A DNA stretch of 64,000 bases from an uncultured Thiothrix sp. (GCF_937873765.1 NZ_CALMZC010000039.1:62001-126000), one strand, 5' to 3'; positions 25,419 to 34,723 are shown, numbered from the stretch's first letter. Program-made: numbers and translations. Notes: a model not told the origin generated them from the sequence alone.

Positions 25419-26030
25419 ATGCCCCGCATACTATCATCAGCCAGCCCAAATCGTAATAGTTCTCAGGTAAACAGAGCCAAAGCCAATCAATTACGTATTA
25501 TAGGCGGACAATGGCGTAGTCGTCGCCTTCCTATAGCTGATGTGGCGGGTTTAAGACCTACTCCTGATCGGGTGCGCGAAACTTTGTTCAATTGGCTGCA
25601 GTCTGTGATAGGTGGAGCACGTTGCTTAGATTTATTTGCAGGTAGTGGCGCTTTAGGGTTTGAAGCTTTATCACGTGAGGCCGCTAAGGTTGTGTTTGTC
25701 GAAAAAGATACGCGGGCTTTCAAACAATTACAGGCTAATGTGGTGACTTTAGAGGCGAGTGGCGCACAATTAATACATGCGGATGCATTCAGTTATCTAG
25801 AGCGTGAAATGGCGAGTTTCGATGTGGTTTTTCTTGATCCACCTTTTCGGTTAGCGCTACCTGAAAAGGCTCTAGATAAATTGTTAGAGCGGCAATTAAT
25901 CGCTCAGGAAAGTTTGATTTATTTGGAGCACGAACTTGAGTATCAGCTTGAGTTTGCGCGTTGGGGCTTAGCGGTTCATCGGCAGACTAAAGCGGGGCAA
26001 GTGATGAGTTTTTTATTGAAAAAAGTATAA
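25419..26030 (+). CDS. rsmD: 16S rRNA (guanine966-N2)-methyltransferase RsmD
   Basis: An SAM-dependent methyltransferase acting on the small subunit. It has the RsmD N-terminal signature (RIIGGQWRSRRLP), SAM motif DLFAGSGALGFEALSR and catalytic DPPF. The 203-aa frame has about 25 residues before the conserved core, so a later start is possible. It is divergent from ftsY, the usual partner. Confidence 0.95.
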   Translation: MPRILSSASPNRNSSQVNRAKANQLRIIGGQWRSRRLPIADVAGLRPTPDRVRETLFNWLQSVIGGARCLDLFAGSGALGFEALSREAAKVVFVEKDTRAFKQLQANVVTLEASGAQLIHADAFSYLEREMASFDVVFLDPPFRLALPEKALDKLLERQLIAQESLIYLEHELEYQLEFARWGLAVHRQTKAGQVMSFLLKKV

Positions 26031-26092
26031 TTTAAGCCACTAATTAAAAGTTAAGTGTTTTTAGGGTCAATGGTAGGTAGAGGAGAGATTTC

Positions 26093-27259
26093 ATGGGCTT
26101 ATGGTCTGAGTTAGTAGCTTGGCAGTTGGTGTGTATTGCCTTGGGGTTAACACATATCACTATTATCGCGGTAACAGTTTTTTTACACCGCTCGCAAACC
26201 CATCGTGCAGTCGAGTTAGGTATTATCCCTTTCCATTTTTTCCGTTTCTGGCTGTGGCTTACGACTGCGATGATCACCCGTGAGTGGGTCGCAATTCATC
26301 GTAAACATCATGCTAAGTGTGAAACACTAGATGACCCACATAGCCCACAACATAAGGGTTTACAGACTGTGCTGTGGCTAGGTGCTTTTTTGTATCGTCG
26401 TGAGTCTTTAAATCAGGATACCTTGAATTTGTATGGCCGTGGTACTCCAGACGATTGGCTAGAGCGCAATATCTATGCGCGGTTACCTTGGTTGGGGGTA
26501 CTGTTGATGCTGCTGATTGATTTAGCTCTGTTTGGCTTGGCAGGTTTAGCGATTTGGTTGGTACAGATGTTATGGATTCCGTTCTGGGCGGCTGGGGTGA
26601 TTAATGGTCTGGCACATTTTTGGGGTTATCGCAATTGGCAGACTGACGATGCTTCTACCAATATCTCCCCTTTAGGGATCATCATTGGTGGCGAGGAATT
26701 ACATAATAATCATCATGCTTTTGCGGCCTCAGCGCGCTTATCGAGCAAATGGTATGAATTCGATATAGGTTGGATGTATATCCGCTTATTAAAAATACTG
26801 GGTATGGCCAAAGTGCGCAATGTAGCGCCACGCCTCACAGTGAATCTGGCCAAGCAGGTAGTGGACTTAGATACTGTATCCGCCGTGTTGGGGAATCGGA
26901 TGCACGTTTTATCAAATTTTACACGTCAAGTGACGAAGCCCGTGATCAAAGCTGAGTTATGCCAAGAAAAACCAGCTTACCGTCAGCAACAACGCCTAAT
27001 GCAACGTCTACTGAGTCAGTCTAAACCGCTGGATCAAGTTACAAGTGCCAATTTGCAACAGTTGTTAGCAGGTAATCAAACTCTAGAGACGGTTTATCAG
27101 TTCCAACAGCGCCTATTGCAATTATGGGAGCGTACCACCCAATCTCAGGAGACGCGTTTGGAAGCTGTGCAAGAATGGATCGCACAGGCAGAGAAAACGC
27201 GAGTAGTAGCTTTAGCGCAGTTTGCGCAGCGTCTACGTGGTTATTCGATGGCAGCATAA
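26093..27259 (+). CDS. membrane fatty-acid desaturase (acyl-CoA/acyl-lipid delta-9 type)
   Basis: A di-iron integral membrane desaturase. The three histidine boxes are HRSQTH (about residue 33), HRKHH (about 62-66) and HNNHH (about 203-207), and hydrophobic segments lie around them. After the catalytic domain there is a C-terminal extension of roughly 130 residues (about 260-388), soluble, helical and Gln-rich, with no recognised motif. It lies downstream of rsmD but has its own leader. Its likely role is membrane unsaturation. Confidence 0.93.
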   Translation: MGLWSELVAWQLVCIALGLTHITIIAVTVFLHRSQTHRAVELGIIPFHFFRFWLWLTTAMITREWVAIHRKHHAKCETLDDPHSPQHKGLQTVLWLGAFLYRRESLNQDTLNLYGRGTPDDWLERNIYARLPWLGVLLMLLIDLALFGLAGLAIWLVQMLWIPFWAAGVINGLAHFWGYRNWQTDDASTNISPLGIIIGGEELHNNHHAFAASARLSSKWYEFDIGWMYIRLLKILGMAKVRNVAPRLTVNLAKQVVDLDTVSAVLGNRMHVLSNFTRQVTKPVIKAELCQEKPAYRQQQRLMQRLLSQSKPLDQVTSANLQQLLAGNQTLETVYQFQQRLLQLWERTTQSQETRLEAVQEWIAQAEKTRVVALAQFAQRLRGYSMAA

Positions 27260-27280
27260 ACGTTTGGAATAGCACTGAAT

Positions 27281-27306
27281 AAAAAACCGGATTCTAGAAT
27301 CCGGTT
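27281..27306 (-). terminator. rho-independent terminator of the Spy-like gene
   Basis: A 22-base perfect palindrome (27285-27306, arms AACCGGATTC and GAATCCGGTT) is followed on the minus strand by a T run, seen as AAAAAA at 27281-27286 on the plus strand. It is oriented for the minus-strand gene ending at 27350. Confidence 0.85.
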
Positions 27307-27349
27307 GATAAGAGGTAAATGCAAGATAATTGCAAAAGTCTAAGTAAAT

Positions 27350-27808
27350 TTATTCAGCCGGTTTATTATTGCCGCAATCACCACCATGTCCGCCTCGATG
27401 ATGACCACCATGACGACCTTTGCCTTCAGTGCCACCGTCCATACCAAATCCCCTGTGTTCGTCACGGAAAGATTTCATTTTAGTTGCTTGCTCAGGTGTC
27501 AAAATACCGTTGATACGTGTTTCAGCTTCAGTACGTAAGACTTCACGTTTAGCATGCTGCTCAGTCATAATCGTTTTTAACTGGGCTACTTGGTCATCGG
27601 TTAGATTCAAGCGTTCTTTCATACGGTTCACGCGTTTTTCAATATGCTCAGCTATTTTGGCATCACGCTGTGCTTGAGTATCGGCAGCAGTCGTCGTTGG
27701 AGCTGTAGTGGTAGCAGGCGCAGGGACTGGATCTTCAGCAAATACACTGTTAGCAGCGCCTAAACCTAAAGCACTAATTAAAGCTAAAGTTAAAATTGAC
27801 TTTTTCAT
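27350..27808 (-). CDS. Spy/CpxP-like periplasmic protein with His/Gly-rich tail
   Basis: A 152-aa exported protein. The signal peptide (MKKSILTLALISALG to VFA, cleavage about residue 24) is followed by an Ala/Thr/Pro linker. Two LTxxQ motifs (LTDDQ and LTPEQ) in a helical core mark the Spy/CpxP family of periplasmic chaperones and stress sensors. The tail is rich in Gly and His with one Cys (KGRHGGHHRGGHGGDC), which suggests metal binding. The start is ATG 27808 with GGAG nine bases upstream; a TTG five codons earlier is rejected. It lies directly beyond a two-component system on the same strand. Confidence 0.82.
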   Translation of the reverse strand: MKKSILTLALISALGLGAANSVFAEDPVPAPATTTAPTTTAADTQAQRDAKIAEHIEKRVNRMKERLNLTDDQVAQLKTIMTEQHAKREVLRTEAETRINGILTPEQATKMKSFRDEHRGFGMDGGTEGKGRHGGHHRGGHGGDCGNNKPAE

Positions 27809-27989
27809 TCTAGGTATCTCCAAAAATTATTGATAAGTTCCTGTAGGTTTTAACTGACTTAAGCGGTCTTCCCTAACCTAAGTTTGTTCTAGTGTGGAGC
27901 TTGTCTTGCTTCCATGTGAGGCAGAATACTCAGGAATTACGGACTAAGTTTGAGCTAATCATGGAGAGATTTAGGAGAATGAAGGGCTA

Positions 27990-28679
27990 TTAAGGCTCGA
28001 ATTTATAGCCCACTGAATACACCGAGTGGATCAATTCGCGCTCTGAGTTGAGTTCGTTAATCTTTTTGCGCAGCTTTTTAATATGACTATCAATCGTGCG
28101 ATCACTGACAATGCGGTTATCAGGATAGACTCGTTCCATCAATTGCTGGCGACTGAAAATTCGCCCTGGATAGGATTGGAGGGTTTCTAATAATTCAAAT
28201 TCAACTAAGGTCAAAATGACTTGTTGGTCGCCATATTGTACACATAAACGTTCGCGATCCAGTTGAATACTGGTCTGTCCGAGGATGGTTCCATTTTGTT
28301 GATGATGGGTTGGCAACGTAGTGCGCCGCAAAACAGCTTTAATCCGAGCAAGTACCTCACGTGGGCTAAAAGGCTTACAAATATAATCATCAGCTCCTAG
28401 CTCTAAGCCTAATAAGCGATCAATTTCCTCAGCCCGGGCAGTGAGCATGATAACGGGAGGCTGGGGAGCGCGTTGGCGCAGTTCTTTACAAATTTCTAAG
28501 CCATCTTTACCGGGCAACATCAAATCCAATAGCACCAACTCTACCTGATTATGCTGTAACCAAATGCTCGCCGCATTGCCATCAGCAATCCAATGAGTTT
28601 TATAGCCAGAACTTTGTAAATATTTTTTTAAGAGGTCGGCAATTTTAGGTTCATCTTCTACGATTAACACCGGAAACAT
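27990..28679 (-). CDS. OmpR-family response regulator (BaeR/CpxR-like)
   Basis: A DNA-binding response regulator of 229 aa. The receiver domain has the acidic pair ED (residues 8-9), phospho-acceptor D52 (LLDLMLPGKDG) and a conserved Lys (CKPFSPRE). The C-terminal winged helix ends with DSHIKKLRKKINEL and SVYSVGYKFEP. It lies 4 bases after the histidine kinase. A Spy-like gene downstream suggests envelope or metal-stress control, which is inference from context. Confidence 0.93.
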   Translation of the reverse strand: MFPVLIVEDEPKIADLLKKYLQSSGYKTHWIADGNAASIWLQHNQVELVLLDLMLPGKDGLEICKELRQRAPQPPVIMLTARAEEIDRLLGLELGADDYICKPFSPREVLARIKAVLRRTTLPTHHQQNGTILGQTSIQLDRERLCVQYGDQQVILTLVEFELLETLQSYPGRIFSRQQLMERVYPDNRIVSDRTIDSHIKKLRKKINELNSERELIHSVYSVGYKFEP

Positions 28680-28683
28680 GGCT

Positions 28684-30114
28684 TTAGCCTCGGTTAGATT
28701 TCTTCGTTAAGGTCTTCAGCGGTAGTTTAACAGTGATCTGCAAGCCACCTAAGGGCGAATGCTCGGCTTGAATACTACCACTATGTGCTTCCACAATATT
28801 ATGGCAGATGCTCAAGCCAATACCTGCTCCCCCAGTTAAGCGATTGCGCGAATTTTCTACACGAAATAATCGCTCAAATAGGTGAGGGATAGCTTCATCA
28901 GGCACACTTGGCGCGGTATCTTGAAAGCTGATTTCTGCCATTTGCCCATGCGTTTTGTATTTGACCTGTAATCGACCAGGGGCATCAGTATAGCGTAGGG
29001 TATTTTTCAGTAAGTTATGAAAGAGTTGTTGCAGGCGTTGCTCATCGGCTTGTATTAATGCTTGTTGATCCTTGGGCAGTTGCTGTTCTAGAGTTAAGCC
29101 CGCTTCTTGGAAACTAGACTCGAATTGATTGAGGCTATCTTTCAGCACTTTGAGCAAGTCAATTTCGGTTTTGTGATAAATTAAAGCACCACTATCTGAC
29201 ATGGAAAGGGTATATAAATCCTCGACTAAGCGCTGGAGATGCAAAGCTTCTTGATGTAAGGAGTGAATAGTGGCGTCGTCCACTTGATTAATTCCATCTT
29301 GGATGGCTTCAATTTCACCTCGCAAAATCGATAAAGGAGTGCGTAATTCGTGAGCAATATCTTGAATCCATTGCCGCCGCGCTTGTTCATTTTGCTGTAA
29401 GCGCTGCGCAAGCTGATTAAAGTCCGAGCTAAGTTGACCTAATTCATCGCCTCCAACTTTTGCAATCCGTGTAGCATAATTGCCGTCGGCTAATTCACTG
29501 GTGCTATGCCGTAAACGCTGAATCGGTCGGACTAATTGACGTGCGAATAAAAAGGCCACCAACATACTGCCCAGTAAAGTCATGAGGGCAATAATAAATA
29601 AGGTTCGGTTTTGTTTTTCTAAAAATTTTGCGTCTTCGCTACTTTCGCTAAAACCAGTGCGTTGGTACAGCCCTAAATAGCCGACTATGTGCTGGCTCCA
29701 CTCTAACTTATACTCTAGGTCGGGCGGGTCTTTTAGTTGAATACCTTGCACTAATTGGTGGTCAGCATCTAATAACACTGTCCGCCGCCGCACATCGAAT
29801 TGAGTGAGACGATTAAGCGAAGGGGCAGGTGGAAGATCATTGACCTCAGTTTCGGTTTGCTCACGCAGTGAGCGCTGCAATAAAAACCACTGACGACGAT
29901 CTTTTTTAAGATTTTCCCAACTACCATGTCTGGCGTAATAAGCCACTAGAGTGGTTTTTAGTTGTTGCAGATGTTCATTTTCTTGCTGGCGCACAAATTC
30001 CAAATAGGTGTATCTAAATTGGAAATGGACGAAGCTTAAAGAAGCAGTCACTGCTATGGAGCAGGCTAATAGGATCGCAATAAACAGTTTAGTTCGAATA
30101 CTAAGGCTAGGCAT
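28684..30114 (-). CDS. sensor histidine kinase (BaeS-like)
   Basis: A membrane kinase with two transmembrane segments (about residues 9-26 and 172-192) flanking a periplasmic sensor domain of about 145 residues. HAMP, HisKA with the H box IAHELRTPLS (H255) and an HATPase domain with GGAGIGLSIC follow. I take ATG 30114; a TTG at 30177 overlaps the upstream gene and would place a non-hydrophobic extension before the first helix. It forms an operon with the response regulator and probably with the SH3 protein upstream. Confidence 0.92.
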   Translation of the reverse strand: MPSLSIRTKLFIAILLACSIAVTASLSFVHFQFRYTYLEFVRQQENEHLQQLKTTLVAYYARHGSWENLKKDRRQWFLLQRSLREQTETEVNDLPPAPSLNRLTQFDVRRRTVLLDADHQLVQGIQLKDPPDLEYKLEWSQHIVGYLGLYQRTGFSESSEDAKFLEKQNRTLFIIALMTLLGSMLVAFLFARQLVRPIQRLRHSTSELADGNYATRIAKVGGDELGQLSSDFNQLAQRLQQNEQARRQWIQDIAHELRTPLSILRGEIEAIQDGINQVDDATIHSLHQEALHLQRLVEDLYTLSMSDSGALIYHKTEIDLLKVLKDSLNQFESSFQEAGLTLEQQLPKDQQALIQADEQRLQQLFHNLLKNTLRYTDAPGRLQVKYKTHGQMAEISFQDTAPSVPDEAIPHLFERLFRVENSRNRLTGGAGIGLSICHNIVEAHSGSIQAEHSPLGGLQITVKLPLKTLTKKSNRG

Positions 30115-30149
30115 GCTTCCAAGGTACTGACTGTGTCTAGTAGAGTCAA

Positions 30150-30929
30150 TCACTGCCCATAAGCAATTTCGAGCCAAATGTGTCCGTTTTTGCCAGATTG
30201 CTTCACGCTCAGAACTTGAATGCTCGAACCTTCAGCTAAGTATCCAATACTTTCTGCTAAATTGGCACTGCCAGTACTCATGCGTTGGCCGGGTGGAGCA
30301 GAACGTACTTTAGCGCCCCAAGTTAATTTATAGCTTTTATTTGGCTCAGGCAGGGTAGTCACATCTAAATCCAAGCCTAGTAAACTCCATTTACCATTTT
30401 GAAACTGCCCAGCATAAAGCCAAGCTGACTTGTATCTAGGTATTATGGGTTGATTAGTAGTGTTGTCGTCCACTAAACCTTGGACGGTTAAAGCAACAGG
30501 TGCGGTGGTTTTAGGTAAAGTCGTTGGCTGATTAGCTGCTAAACTTGCCAAAGGTAAAATATCACGAGGAATAATAGCCGCTTGGTCTAAGTAATCTTGA
30601 CTCTCTAGTAAAGTAGATGGCAAACGGTTAGTAACTTCCGTGTTGAGGTTTTGTTTGGGCGGCGTTAGCGTACTTGATGCAGATGCTTTTAAGTGGGTGT
30701 CAGGTTTTTCAGTATGGCTCTGTGGGACTTGAATAGGTTGGGCGGGATGAAGATTAGCCTGACTAACTATTATTGACTCCGGTGCGGCTAAGGGTTCTTT
30801 GGTTAATAAAGATGGACTCACAAACACCGAAGAGCGGGTTAATAACCAACCCAAAATTAAACTACTGACTAATAGAGTAAATAAAAGCGTTACTAGCAGC
30901 CAATTGGCATATTTTGAGTCTTCGTGCAT
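30150..30929 (-). CDS. membrane-anchored protein with C-terminal SH3-like domain
   Basis: About 259 aa. A single membrane segment (about residues 9-31) is followed by a long Pro/Ser/Thr-rich, low-complexity periplasmic linker and a C-terminal region that resembles a bacterial SH3 domain (AKVRSAPPG, then LAEGSSIQVLSVKQSGKNGHIWLEIAY). I start at ATG 30929; an upstream in-frame TTG is less likely. It ends 35 bases before the kinase start on the same strand, so it may be a co-expressed envelope sensor or peptidoglycan binder. Function unknown. Confidence 0.7.
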   Translation of the reverse strand: MHEDSKYANWLLVTLLFTLLVSSLILGWLLTRSSVFVSPSLLTKEPLAAPESIIVSQANLHPAQPIQVPQSHTEKPDTHLKASASSTLTPPKQNLNTEVTNRLPSTLLESQDYLDQAAIIPRDILPLASLAANQPTTLPKTTAPVALTVQGLVDDNTTNQPIIPRYKSAWLYAGQFQNGKWSLLGLDLDVTTLPEPNKSYKLTWGAKVRSAPPGQRMSTGSANLAESIGYLAEGSSIQVLSVKQSGKNGHIWLEIAYGQ

Positions 30930-31059
30930 CGCTTCCAAGCCATCCTTGTCATAATTTGATCGAAAATTAATCAAATTAAAAATAGCACATCTTTCCTTGA
31001 AATGCTTATAGATTAATCTGGTTCAAGCTACTTAAGTTAATGAGGGCAAGACTTACTAG

Positions 31060-32427
31060 TCACTCAAAGCCTTGGGTATATACTTCTGGTGTATAATTTT
31101 CAAAGCGCGTGTATTTGCCTAAGAAAGTAAGACGGCAGGTGCCGATGGGACCATTACGTTGTTTAGCAATAATAATTTCTGCCGAGCCTTTTTCTGCCGA
31201 GTCAGGGTGATAAACCTCATCCCGATACACGAACATAATCACATCCGCGTCCTGCTCAATCGCACCGGACTCGCGTAAATCAGACATTACAGGACGCTTA
31301 TTCGGGCGTTGCTCCAAACTCCGGTTGAGCTGGGAAAGAACAACAATTGGTGTACTCAATTCTTTTGCCAAGGCTTTCAGGGAGCGGGATATTTCCGACA
31401 CTTCATTGGTACGGTTTTCGCTTTTACCATTCCCTTGCATTAACTGTAGATAGTCAAGGACGATAAGCCCTAATTGACCATGCTCACGTACTAGACGGCG
31501 AGAACGCGCACGTACTTCATTCGGGGAGAGTGCAGGGCTGTCATCAATAAACATAGGCACATCCGCGAAAATCTTTACGGCAGTCGCAATGCGTGGCCAA
31601 TCTTCATCCGTGAGTTGGCCGGTACGTAATCGATGCTGATCTACCCGTCCCATCGAGGATAATAAACGCAACGTCAATTGCTCAGCAGGCATCTCCATAC
31701 TAAATACAGCGACCGGTAGCTTTTTATGCGCGGCGGCGTATTCAGCAATATTCATGGAGAAAGTGGTTTTACCCATGGAAGGACGACCTGCAACAATCAC
31801 TAGATCGCCTTTTTGTAGGCCAGAGGTCATCTCATCTAAATCGGTATAGCCGGTCGAGACCCCTGTAATAGTGGAGTTGAGTTTGCTGAGTTCTTCAATG
31901 TGCTCTAAAGTGGTTTTCATTAGAGATTTTAGCGCTCGGAAGGATTTGGTATTTCGTGCACCTTGCTCAGCAATTTCAAAGACTTTACGTTCGGCCTGAT
32001 CGAGTAGTTCGCGGCTATCGCGGCCTTCGGTGTTATAGCCTGAATCAGTAATTTCAGTACCCACACTAATCAGTTGGCGCAGGATCGATTTCTCACGCAC
32101 TATATCCGCATAAGCATTGATATTGGCTGCACTCGGCGTGTCCTTAGCCATCGTGGCTAAATAAGCCAAACCACCCGCATCTTCTAGTGAGCGATTTTCC
32201 TTAAGCCAGTCACTTAAAGTAATCACATCCAAAGGCTTTTGTTGGCTAGCTAAATAAGCAATCGCACGGAAGATCAAACGGTGATCTTGCCGGTAAAAAT
32301 CAGTCTCGGATAATTTGTCGCCAATGATCATCCAAGCTTCATTATCCAACATTAAACCGCCCAGTACGGACTGCTCTGCTTCAATCGAATGCGGAGGAAT
32401 TTTAAGTGATTCGTATGTGTCTGCCAT
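31060..32427 (-). CDS. dnaB: replicative DNA helicase DnaB
   Basis: Hexameric replication fork helicase, 455 aa. The N-terminal domain (HSIEAEQSVLGGLMLDN) is followed by a RecA-type motor with Walker A AGRPSMGKTT and LIVLDYLQLMQG as Walker B. No intein is present. It lies downstream of the rpsF-rpsR-rplI operon, as in many gammaproteobacteria. The loader dciA is also in this window (57970-58419), which fits a DciA-dependent rather than DnaC-dependent loading system. Confidence 0.97.
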   Translation of the reverse strand: MADTYESLKIPPHSIEAEQSVLGGLMLDNEAWMIIGDKLSETDFYRQDHRLIFRAIAYLASQQKPLDVITLSDWLKENRSLEDAGGLAYLATMAKDTPSAANINAYADIVREKSILRQLISVGTEITDSGYNTEGRDSRELLDQAERKVFEIAEQGARNTKSFRALKSLMKTTLEHIEELSKLNSTITGVSTGYTDLDEMTSGLQKGDLVIVAGRPSMGKTTFSMNIAEYAAAHKKLPVAVFSMEMPAEQLTLRLLSSMGRVDQHRLRTGQLTDEDWPRIATAVKIFADVPMFIDDSPALSPNEVRARSRRLVREHGQLGLIVLDYLQLMQGNGKSENRTNEVSEISRSLKALAKELSTPIVVLSQLNRSLEQRPNKRPVMSDLRESGAIEQDADVIMFVYRDEVYHPDSAEKGSAEIIIAKQRNGPIGTCRLTFLGKYTRFENYTPEVYTQGFE

Positions 32428-32474
32428 AGCCAGCAGTTTACAGGAAGTGGGGAGAAAAGAGCGGAGGCTCGCCT

Positions 32475-32511
32475 AGAAAATTCATCAGGCAGCTATAAAA
32501 CTACCTGATGA
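32475..32511 (-). terminator. probable terminator after rplI
   Basis: TCATCAGG(C)AG (32482-32492) pairs with CTACCTGATGA (32501-32511) with one mismatch and an 8-base loop. On the minus strand it is followed by ATTTTC. It lies 18 bases after the rplI stop. The short T run makes it weak, so some transcription may continue into dnaB. Confidence 0.55.
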
Positions 32512-32528
32512 TGAAGCTAAGATGCTGA

Positions 32529-32984
32529 TTACTTGGCAGCTTCGTCTTCAATAATAACTTTTACGGTCGCATCTACATCAGTATATAAGTGCAGACCTAC
32601 TTCATATTCACCTAGTAAGCGCAAGGGGCCTGCAGGCATACGAATTTCACGACGCTCTACAGGAACACCGGCTGCATTAATCGCTTCAGCAATTTCAATA
32701 CTAGACACAGAGCCGAATAATTTACCTTCGCCACCCGTTTTAGCTTTAATGGTTAAAACTAAATCTTGTAATTGATCACGACGGGCTTCAGCCGCAGCAT
32801 GTGCATCTTGCGCAGCTTTTTCTAATTCAGCACGACGCTGTTCAAATTCAGCGATATTGGCTTTAGTGGCCATTTTGGCGCGGCCGGTCGGAATCAGATA
32901 ATTACGGCCATAGCCTGGACGTACATTAACTACAGTTCCGAGTGCACCGAGATTTTCAACTTTCTTTAGAAGTATGACTTCCAT
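32529..32984 (-). CDS. rplI: 50S ribosomal protein L9
   Basis: Large-subunit protein L9, 151 aa. The N-terminal domain (MEVILLKKVENLG and RPGYGRNYLIPTG) is followed by a long helix and the C-terminal domain, the full L9 layout. ATG 32984 is used because it has AAGGTGA upstream; a GTG three codons earlier lies inside that site. Confidence 0.97.
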   Translation of the reverse strand: MEVILLKKVENLGALGTVVNVRPGYGRNYLIPTGRAKMATKANIAEFEQRRAELEKAAQDAHAAAEARRDQLQDLVLTIKAKTGGEGKLFGSVSSIEIAEAINAAGVPVERREIRMPAGPLRLLGEYEVGLHLYTDVDATVKVIIEDEAAK

Positions 32985-33042
32985 CGTTCTCACCTTAAAA
33001 TGTAACTCAGGCTGAGCCTGAATAATCCATAAATACTTAAGT

Positions 33043-33936
33043 TTACTGTTTAGTTCTGCGTACTAAGTAACCACGAAAATCCGCAAAGGTATCGACCATA
33101 CCAAACACGGCTACTAACAAACCAGTTTGTACCGGCAATAGAGCCAAGGGAAGATAAAGCGCTAATAGCCAAGTACGGTGAACATTTAACTGTGCGCGTA
33201 CACTGTGAACCAACGCGATACCTTGGAACAAAAATAATCCAAGTCCCACAAAAATTAAGTCGATTAATAAGGCTGAGCGGCTAACAAGGACAAGCATAAT
33301 GATTCCACTGAGGGCGAGGGCTACGAACTTATTCAGTCGTAAACCATACATTTCTTCCTTGAAGCCACCCGGATTATATAAACTAGCTTGCCAGTGGCGT
33401 GCCAGCATGAGCGATAAGGTAAAGGCTAAACTCATCGACGCTGCAAACAGCCCAGTCATGTGCTTAGCGATTTGATTGAGTAAATCGTCCAATTTAATAT
33501 CAACCAAACGGGCTTGTAGTTGCTCAAAATCGACCAAAGCTTGTAAAGCATTCTTCCAGAAGCTAACTGGGTCAGTCACACTCAAGTGGAAAAGTACTAC
33601 TAGGCTTGCTGCTAGACCAAAAATAATTTGCAACAGATTTGGCCAAGAGGCAGTGCTAGCTAAATAAATTGCCAAGGCTACAACCAAGAGTGATTGCAGC
33701 AAACTTGAAAATAAGCTGCCGAAGACATTGCCTTGTAATAAGAGAGCCACTAGCCCTAAACCGATACTAACGGCCAACGCAAGCATTACACCGCGTCGCC
33801 AACCCATGCGTAAGGTGACTAAACCTATAGCCGCATTGCTCAGTAAACCTAAAAATGGCAGAAACATTGCAAGTAAAGCAAACACTAAGGCAAAACCAAT
33901 CGCTTGAAGTGGCCCTGACATAATGAATGCAGCCAT
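33043..33936 (-). CDS. DUF2232-type multi-pass membrane protein
   Basis: A 297-aa inner-membrane protein with about eight hydrophobic segments. It lies between rpsR and rplI, the position where many gammaproteobacteria encode a DUF2232 (YybS-like) protein. The ribosome-binding site is AGGAGA, six bases before ATG 33936. Function is not established. The assignment rests on topology and gene order. Confidence 0.85.
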   Translation of the reverse strand: MAAFIMSGPLQAIGFALVFALLAMFLPFLGLLSNAAIGLVTLRMGWRRGVMLALAVSIGLGLVALLLQGNVFGSLFSSLLQSLLVVALAIYLASTASWPNLLQIIFGLAASLVVLFHLSVTDPVSFWKNALQALVDFEQLQARLVDIKLDDLLNQIAKHMTGLFAASMSLAFTLSLMLARHWQASLYNPGGFKEEMYGLRLNKFVALALSGIIMLVLVSRSALLIDLIFVGLGLFLFQGIALVHSVRAQLNVHRTWLLALYLPLALLPVQTGLLVAVFGMVDTFADFRGYLVRRTKQ

Positions 33937-33990
33937 GCATATCTCCTGCTCTCAACGAGTGACCGCAACGAACACGGTCAGACGCTAAAA

Positions 33991-34218
33991 TTACTTGTGC
34001 TGATCGGTATAAGGCATCAGCGCAAGGAAACGGGCGCGTTTAATCGCGGCTGCTAATTGACGCTGATAAGGCGCTTTCGTCCCAGTAATGCGGCTAGGTA
34101 CGATTTTGCCTGTCTCAGTAATAAAGCCCTTTAAGGTATCGAGGTCTTTGTAATCGACTTCAGCAATGCCTTCGGCAGTGAAACGGCAATATTTTTTACG
34201 GCGGAAAAAACGTGACAT
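33991..34218 (-). CDS. rpsR: 30S ribosomal protein S18
   Basis: Small-subunit protein of 75 aa that pairs with S6 on the platform. It shows the conserved RKKYCRF start and the [22 protein letters not shown] core. It is 18 bases downstream of rpsF. Confidence 0.98.
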   Translation of the reverse strand: MSRFFRRKKYCRFTAEGIAEVDYKDLDTLKGFITETGKIVPSRITGTKAPYQRQLAAAIKRARFLALMPYTDQHK

Positions 34219-34236
34219 ATTAAATTATCCCTAGAA

Positions 34237-34635
34237 TTATTCGTCGTCAGACTCGTCAAGGTCAGCATCCTCTAATTCCACTTCTTCACGACGTGGTGGA
34301 CGCTTGGTTTTACCTTCGTTTTCTTTGCTCAATGGCGACGCTTCAGTGATAGGGGCATCACGACGGATCGTCAAAGTACGGATAATGGCATCATTGAAGC
34401 GGAAAATGCTTTCCAGTTCATCGACAGTTTTGCCATCACACTCGATATTCATCATTACATAGTGTGCTTTGTGGATTTTATTGATCGGATAAGCCAATTG
34501 GCGACGGCCCCAATCTTCTAAACGATGAATAGTACCTTGGTTTTCATTGATCAGCGTGCGATAACGCTCGATCATTGCTGGAACTTGCTCGCTCTGATCC
34601 GGATGGACGAGAAAGACAATTTCATAGTGACGCAT
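34237..34635 (-). CDS. rpsF: 30S ribosomal protein S6
   Basis: Small-subunit protein of 132 aa. The start ([18 protein letters not shown]) is at ATG 34635, with AAGGAG five bases upstream. The tail is long and acidic ([15 protein letters not shown]), as seen in proteobacterial S6. It is the first gene of rpsF-rpsR-DUF2232-rplI. Its leader contains overlapping pairings that may serve S6:S18 feedback control. Confidence 0.97.
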   Translation of the reverse strand: MRHYEIVFLVHPDQSEQVPAMIERYRTLINENQGTIHRLEDWGRRQLAYPINKIHKAHYVMMNIECDGKTVDELESIFRFNDAIIRTLTIRRDAPITEASPLSKENEGKTKRPPRREEVELEDADLDESDDE

Positions 34636-34695
34636 GAAGTCTCCTTTTGGATTAAAGCCTCCTGCTAGCAAATGAATGCACAGTGAAGCAAGGAT

Positions 34696-34723
34696 GCAGA
34701 ATTAATACCCTATTCTGCTAGGG
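34696..34723 (-). promoter_or_regulatory. overlapping hairpin or pseudoknot element in the rpsF leader
   Basis: Read on the minus strand, CCCTA (34723-34719) and TAGGG (34712-34708) enclose the loop GCAGAA (34718-34713). That loop is exactly complementary to TTCTGC (34701-34696). The two stems either exclude one another or form a compact pseudoknot about 60 bases before the rpsF start. S6:S18-responsive leaders are known in bacteria, but I cannot match this element to that motif. Confidence 0.4.

Noticed and set aside
25372-25449. N-terminal extension of FtsY
   Set aside because: It overlaps the divergent rsmD start and lacks a ribosome-binding site; MFGFGKKKK is the normal FtsY beginning.
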